From: Planctomycetota bacterium
GTDB taxonomy: Bacteria; Planctomycetota; Planctomycetia; Pirellulales; Pirellulaceae
Length of the DNA: 5,689 nt
Direction: 5' to 3'
Assembly (NCBI GenBank): GCA_024274855.1
Contig: JAJSAJ010000508.1
Location: 1 to 5,689, forward strand
How positions within the stretch are numbered: position 1 is the first letter of the stretch; each line of letters opens with the position of its first letter. The notes below the pieces were generated by a model, which saw nothing but the letters and a program-made list of their open reading frames with translations, was not told the DNA's origin and did no database searches. This document shows, piece by piece, positions 5,540-5,689 of the stretch. The translations under genes and the position numbers were made by a program.

Positions 5540-5689
5540 CCACCCCACGGATGACGTTGAGATAGGTCCCACGGATGGCAGAGCCGACCCACGGATGAGG
5601 AGGATATAGGTCCCACAGATGGCAGAGCGGAGTCACGGATGATGGTGAGATAGGTCCCACGGATGGCAGAGCCGACCCACGGATGAGGA
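5540..5689. repeat. 44-bp minisatellite built on CCACGGATG
   Basis: Copies of a unit beginning ATAGGTCCCAC start at 5562, 5606 and 5650, exactly 44 bp apart, with a degenerate partial copy before 5562 and the last copy cut by the window edge. Within them CCACGGATG (or a one-base variant) occurs at 5545, 5569, 5589, 5613, 5633, 5657 and 5677, at alternating spacings of 24 and 20 bp. The array lies directly upstream of the promoter. Minus-strand open frames through it look like chance translations of the repeat. Confidence 0.9.

Noticed and set aside
5413..5689. Minus-strand frames through the minisatellite, including an upstream extension of the zinc-ribbon gene
   Set aside because: They encode only translated repeat units such as HPW and MGPIS, and a perfect ribosome site points to ATG 5412 instead.
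5540..5689. CRISPR array
   Set aside because: The 44-bp units are contiguous and similar throughout, with no unique spacers, so this is a minisatellite.

Overview
The window holds four genes, all on the minus strand and read right to left, separated by unusually repeat-rich spacers. Moderate G+C, clear Shine-Dalgarno sites 7-8 nt before each start, three exported proteins (one by Tat) and the types of families present suggest a planctomycete (Planctomycetota, Rhodopirellula/Pirellula-like). That is an inference from gene content; no rRNA or marker gene is present.

Layout from the right edge, in the direction of transcription. At 5540-5689 lies a 44-bp minisatellite built on the nonamer CCACGGATG. 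Next comes a good minus-strand promoter (5490-5519). It drives a two-gene unit: a 62-aa protein with four paired cysteines (zinc-ribbon type, 5224-5412), and one base after its stop codon a Tat-exported sugar-phosphate-isomerase/epimerase-like TIM-barrel protein (4257-5222). A 350-bp spacer follows (3907-4256), with a GTACTCCA inverted repeat and extra copies of its half site. The next gene (2845-3906) encodes a 353-aa secreted protein with 29 cysteines, made of a tandem array of 13-residue CC repeats and then five degenerate half-repeats of a V-V-G...C...A type. I cannot assign it to a named family; it is the most novel item here.

A 736-bp gene-free stretch (2109-2844) carries a strong stem-loop, a 14-bp tandem repeat, a 71-bp imperfect hairpin element, a TTGTCAG heptamer array and an 18-bp dyad. 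The last lies just upstream of a large gene that runs off the left edge (1-2108). This frame encodes 702 residues of an exported glycoside hydrolase that looks like a GH50 beta-agarase. Both expected catalytic glutamates and the family's conserved blocks are visible; only the extreme C-terminus is missing.

Functionally, the GH50-like enzyme and the Tat-exported sugar isomerase-like protein fit a polysaccharide-degrading lifestyle. They are not in one operon, and nothing in the sequence shows that they share a pathway. The cysteine-rich protein and the zinc-ribbon protein both look able to bind metal, but their roles are unknown. All plus-strand open frames appear to be shadows of these genes or chance frames in spacers.
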